Source of the DNA: Prevotella herbatica
GTDB lineage: Bacteria > Bacteroidota > Bacteroidia > Bacteroidales > Bacteroidaceae
Assembly: GCF_017347605.1 (NCBI RefSeq)
Contig: NZ_AP024484.1
Span: 806,001 to 870,000 of the forward strand
DNA: 64,000 nt
Reading direction: 5' to 3'
The notes under the pieces were generated by a model. The model ran no database searches and was not told the DNA's origin. It saw only the letters and a program-made list of their open reading frames with translations. The position numbers were made by a program, and so were the translations under genes. The first letter of the stretch is position 1. The number at the start of each line of letters is the position of its first letter. Shown here one piece after another: positions 61,884 to 64,000 of this stretch.

Positions 61884-61946
61884 ATATTTGCGGATATCAT
61901 AAACAACACACACATAATAACACAACACAATTAAAACAAATTAGGT

Positions 61947-63419
61947 ATGGGTAAGCAAAAGTCAACATTGAAGCGTAAGTTGAACGCTTTTCATTTGTGG
62001 GGAATAGCTGTAGGATTGGTTATTTCAGGAGATTATTTCGGATGGAGTTACGGTTGGGCATCAGGAGGAACCCTTGGGTTCTTAATAGCAACTTTATTTG
62101 TTGCGGTGATGTATGTAACTTTTATATTCAGTTTTACAGAGATGTCATGTGCTATTCCTCAAGCAGGAGGTCCGTTTGCCTATGCTCGCAGAGCGTTTGG
62201 ACCCATTGGGGGATTCTTTGCGGGTACATTTACACTTATAGAATATGTTTGCGCACCTCCATCCATAGCATTAGCTATCGGAGCATATTTCAGTGATCTA
62301 GTACCAGGATTAAGCCCTGTTGCTATCGCAATTGTAGCTTACGGACTTTTTGTTGCCTTAAATCTTTGCGGAGTTTCAGCGGCTGCTACATTTGAACTCG
62401 CTGTTACGATAATAGCTATATGCGAGTTGCTCGTCTTTATGGGCGTAGTGGCACCTGGTTTTGAATTAACAAACTTTCTTTCACACGGCTGGGCCGGTTC
62501 AGACACATTCTCTATGGGGACGATAGGTGGTATATGCGCTTCAATACCGTTCGCAATATGGTTCTTCCTCGCAATAGAAGGAGCCTCTATGAGTGCAGAA
62601 GAAGCAAAAAATCCACAAGTTACAGTTAAGAAAGGATTTATTACGGGTATTATAACTCTAGTAATTCTTGCTGCTGGCGTAATGATGTTTGCTGGTGGAT
62701 CAGGTGATTGGAAACAATTATCCAACCTAAATGACCCTCTGCCTAAAGCTATGATGATGGTAGTAGGTCAAAAGAGTAGTTGGGTACATATGTTAGTCTT
62801 CCTTGGACTCTTTGGACTCTTGGCTTCATTCCATGGAATAATAATGGAGGCTGGTCGTCAGATATTTGCACTGTCACGTGCTGGTTATCTACCAAAGTCA
62901 TTAAGCTGGGTTAACATACGCGCTGTTCCACATTGGGCAATCATAAGTACAGCCGTTTTCGGTATCATCTGTGTTCTATGCAATGGTTTTGATCCATTCT
63001 TTAATGGTCAGTCGCTTACTGCAAATATTATAACACTGGCATGTTTTGGTTCCATCACAATGTATATCATATCAATGATGTCTCTATTCAGACTCCGTAA
63101 GACAGAGCCCAATCTGGAACGTCCTTACAAGGCAATCTGTTACCCTGCCTTCCCTATAATAGCATTGATAGGAGCTGTGATATGTTTTGTACTGATGATA
63201 TACTATAATTTCAATGTATTTGTTGCATTTATAATAATAATGGCATTATGCTATGGTTACTATGTGTACAACCGTAAAGCTATAAAGGAAGACTTTGTTG
63301 TAATAGACGATAATGCGCCAGAGGTAGAAGACGAGATTGAGTCAGATGTAGAATCTGAAGGTGAACTAATAGGAGAGACAGTATATGTACAAGATAGCGA
63401 TAGGAAACATAACATATAG
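61947..63419 (+). CDS. Amino acid permease family: probable ethanolamine permease
   Basis: This inner-membrane permease (490 residues) of the APC superfamily has about twelve helices. The opening LWGIAVGLVISGDYFGWSYGW and FSFTEMSCAIPQAGGPFAYARRAFGP, together with IWFFLAIEGASMSAEEAKNP, match the ethanolamine permease branch. The C-terminal tail is long and acidic (EVEDEIESDVESEGE). The eutB start lies inside its last 35 bases, which fixes the substrate as ethanolamine with good likelihood. The start follows a promoter and a ~110-base leader. Confidence 0.88.
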   Translation: MGKQKSTLKRKLNAFHLWGIAVGLVISGDYFGWSYGWASGGTLGFLIATLFVAVMYVTFIFSFTEMSCAIPQAGGPFAYARRAFGPIGGFFAGTFTLIEYVCAPPSIALAIGAYFSDLVPGLSPVAIAIVAYGLFVALNLCGVSAAATFELAVTIIAICELLVFMGVVAPGFELTNFLSHGWAGSDTFSMGTIGGICASIPFAIWFFLAIEGASMSAEEAKNPQVTVKKGFITGIITLVILAAGVMMFAGGSGDWKQLSNLNDPLPKAMMMVVGQKSSWVHMLVFLGLFGLLASFHGIIMEAGRQIFALSRAGYLPKSLSWVNIRAVPHWAIISTAVFGIICVLCNGFDPFFNGQSLTANIITLACFGSITMYIISMMSLFRLRKTEPNLERPYKAICYPAFPIIALIGAVICFVLMIYYNFNVFVAFIIIMALCYGYYVYNRKAIKEDFVVIDDNAPEVEDEIESDVESEGELIGETVYVQDSDRKHNI

Positions 63420-64000
63420 ATTTGATAATCTGAAAGATGTCATGGCAAAGGCAACACCAGCTCGTTCTGGTGATGACCTTGCCGGAATATCTGCTTCAAA
63501 CATGGAGGAGAGGGTGGCTGCAAAAATGGTCCTTGCTGAAATACCACTTCAAAGATTCCTTGAAGAGCCTCTTATTCCTTATGAAGAAGATGAGATTACA
63601 AGATTAATTATTGATACTCATGATCAGAAAGCTTTTGCTCCGATAAGCAGTCTCACGGTGGGTGACTTTCGAAATTGGTTGCTAAACGACCATACCACAA
63701 CCGACGATCTTTCGTATGTAGCTCCAGGGATAACGCCAGAGATTGCAGCAGCAGTTAGTAAAATAATGCGTAATCAGGATTTATTATTAGTGGCACAGAA
63801 ATGTAGTGTCGTAACTAAGTTCAGAGATACAATCGGTCTGCCAGGCAGATTGAGCGTGAGATTACAGCCTAATCATCCTGTAGATGACCTGAAGGGTATT
63901 GCTGCAAGCATAATAGATGGACTTATGTACGGTTGCGGAGATGCTGTTATCGGTATTAATCCTGCCAGCGATAGTATACCGGTGTTGATGAACCTGAACT
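63385..64000 (+). CDS. eutB: Ethanolamine ammonia-lyase large subunit, 5' part
   Basis: EutB, with EutC and coenzyme B12, splits ethanolamine to acetaldehyde and ammonia. About 205 residues are visible before the window edge. The ATG at 63385 gives MYKIAIGNITYRFDNLKDVMAKATPARSGDDLAGISA-type order, followed by ERVAAKMVLAEIPL, YEEDEITRLIID, IGLPGRLSVRLQPNHP and GDAVIGINPASD, all in the family order. It overlaps the permease gene by 35 bases. The rest of the gene, and EutC, lie beyond the window. Confidence 0.94.
   Translation, partial: MYKIAIGNITYRFDNLKDVMAKATPARSGDDLAGISASNMEERVAAKMVLAEIPLQRFLEEPLIPYEEDEITRLIIDTHDQKAFAPISSLTVGDFRNWLLNDHTTTDDLSYVAPGITPEIAAAVSKIMRNQDLLLVAQKCSVVTKFRDTIGLPGRLSVRLQPNHPVDDLKGIAASIIDGLMYGCGDAVIGINPASDSIPVLMNLN

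Overview
The window is AT-rich bacterial chromosome from the phylum Bacteroidota, order Bacteroidales, most like Prevotella in the broad sense (the genus is an inference). Evidence seen directly: many genes start just downstream of the Bacteroidota-type -7 box TAnnTTTG, several with a -33 TTG/TTTG about 19-20 bases upstream; Shine-Dalgarno sequences are largely absent; the gene families (SusC-like TonB receptors, OMP_b-brl_3, DUF4876, DUF3316, DUF1634, LytS/LytTR pairs) are typical of the phylum. No rRNA, tRNA, CRISPR array or intact prophage was seen.

Layout. 1-620 is the 3' end of a PfkB sugar kinase, followed by a 1.1 kb noncoding stretch holding copy 1 of a ~665 bp dispersed repeat. 1742-15602 is a single-strand efflux locus: membrane fusion protein, six FtsX/MacB-type permeases arranged as three A/B pairs, one LolD-like ATPase, a TolC protein, and an NtrC-type response regulator with its histidine kinase. 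A textbook sigma-54 promoter (1696-1712) and a perfect 18-bp palindrome (1614-1654) about 90 bases upstream of the predicted transcription start suggest that the locus is switched on by its own regulator. 15891-19966 holds an outer-membrane barrel protein and a LytS/LytTR pair. 20337-29061 is a five-gene operon of TonB-dependent receptor, small lipoprotein, outer-membrane barrel protein, DUF4876 lipoprotein and a periplasmic M16 zinc protease. This looks like a protein/peptide import-and-cleave system and is the least described system here. Then come oxyR, an S41 protease, DUF3316 and parC (the last three on the minus strand), glyS plus an FKBP lipoprotein, a likely small RNA (37858-38094), a MATE exporter, recA, a carboxynorspermidine dehydrogenase-like gene, nhaD, and a PhoR/PhoB-like pair.

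46379-47915 is a noncoding island with a MITE-like element and copy 2 of the dispersed repeat. It is followed by DUF1634/TauE, Pit/DUF47 (phosphate), NDH-2, and a YbhGFSR-like ABC-2 efflux operon with a divergent AraC regulator. 59535-60361 carries a Z-DNA-prone GC island and a 5 x 22 bp tandem repeat. 60362-61678 holds a C_GCAxxG_C_C redox protein, a broken 4Fe-4S gene and a 447 bp deletion derivative of an IS982-family element. The window ends in an ethanolamine permease overlapping the start of eutB.

Most long ORFs antisense to these genes are shadows and were left out. Function names rest on motif and family recognition by eye; no database search was run.
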